DNA from: Chloroflexota bacterium
GTDB lineage: Bacteria; Chloroflexota; Limnocylindria; Limnocylindrales; CSP1-4
Reading direction: 5' to 3'
NCBI GenBank assembly: GCA_003171065.1
Contig: PMXQ01000064.1
Coordinates: 1 to 50,889 of the forward strand
DNA: 50,889 bases
How positions within the stretch are numbered: position 1 is the stretch's first letter; each line of letters starts with the position of its first letter. The notes beneath the pieces were generated by a model. The model searched no databases. It was not told the origin of the DNA and was given only the letters and a program-made list of their open reading frames with translations. Shown here piece by piece: positions 50,790 through 50,889 of the stretch. Made by a program: the position numbers and the translations under genes.

Positions 50790-50889
50790 GGGCGCAAGCC
50801 GGTCTTGGGCGGCAGCACGAGCAAGAGGCCCTCATGCGACCGCCGCACGGCGCACGAGAGCACCAACAGGAATTCAGGTTGGGTTACCC

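Overview
This is a high-G+C window of bacterial chromosome. It is gene-dense, its genes mostly lie in short same-strand runs, and I see no insertion sequence, phage module or CRISPR array. Several genes appear to be leaderless (TATACT-like -10 boxes 6-8 nt before the start codon). TTG and GTG starts are common, and lipoproteins carry Thr/Pro/Ala-rich linkers. The mix of an F420-type LLM oxidoreductase, CWB2-repeat surface protein, GtrA/GT39 genes, TelA, PQQ- and kelch-propeller lipoproteins and a GlpP-type glycerol regulon suggests a high-GC Chloroflexota (Limnocylindria-like) or a similar lineage at the Gram-positive side of the tree. That placement is an inference from gene content, not a measured phylogeny.

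Layout. (1) 1-8.3 kb: MetY-type sulfhydrylase, a TPR protein, a PTS HPr-EI fusion started by TTG, a hypothetical protein, PlsY and a ketopantoate reductase. (2) 8.4-15.0 kb: a glycerol regulon on the minus strand. Two tandem GlpP-family antiterminator genes are followed by a promoter, a leader with an intrinsic terminator, a membrane-anchored alpha/beta hydrolase, glpD and glpK. This looks like transcriptional attenuation by GlpP, with a duplicated and diverged regulator. (3) 15.2-22.2 kb: propeller lipoproteins, a DinB-like protein, an aldo/keto reductase, an M24 peptidase and an LLM oxidoreductase. (4) 22.6-27.1 kb: a MarR regulator with a leaderless promoter and an asymmetric heterodimeric ABC exporter. 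(5) 27.2-34.8 kb: a surface glycosylation and signalling region, with a GtrA-like protein, GT39, a glycosyltransferase containing a C2H2 zinc-finger motif, an OmpR-type response regulator with its kinase, and a DUF5666-like protein. Three near-identical upstream elements, CGTAAYCNNTTCGAAAG, each exactly 23 nt before an ATG, tie three transcription units together. A 117-bp exact direct repeat (the end of the GT39 gene) flanks the zinc-finger glycosyltransferase. (6) 34.9-38.3 kb: RDD and SHOCT membrane proteins, a lipoprotein and a membrane sensor-like protein. (7) 38.4-41.7 kb: a zinc-type ABC importer with a 7-1-7 Fur-family operator in its promoter, and a convergent Fur-family regulator. (8) 41.8-44.5 kb: an arsenic island (arsN2, arsM and an unlisted 54-aa protein, divergent from arsR and arsC). 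(9) 44.5-50.9 kb: TelA, a CWB2-M14 carboxypeptidase, a truncated tRNA-Arg(UCG) 5' half running into a nested inverted repeat, and a divergent MFS exporter/TetR pair with two operator-like palindromes.

The most interesting system is the GlpP-pair/attenuator/hydrolase-glpD-glpK unit. Second is the three-member CGTAAYC..TTCGAAAG regulon around the two-component system. All functions are assigned from visible motifs and recalled families; no search was run.
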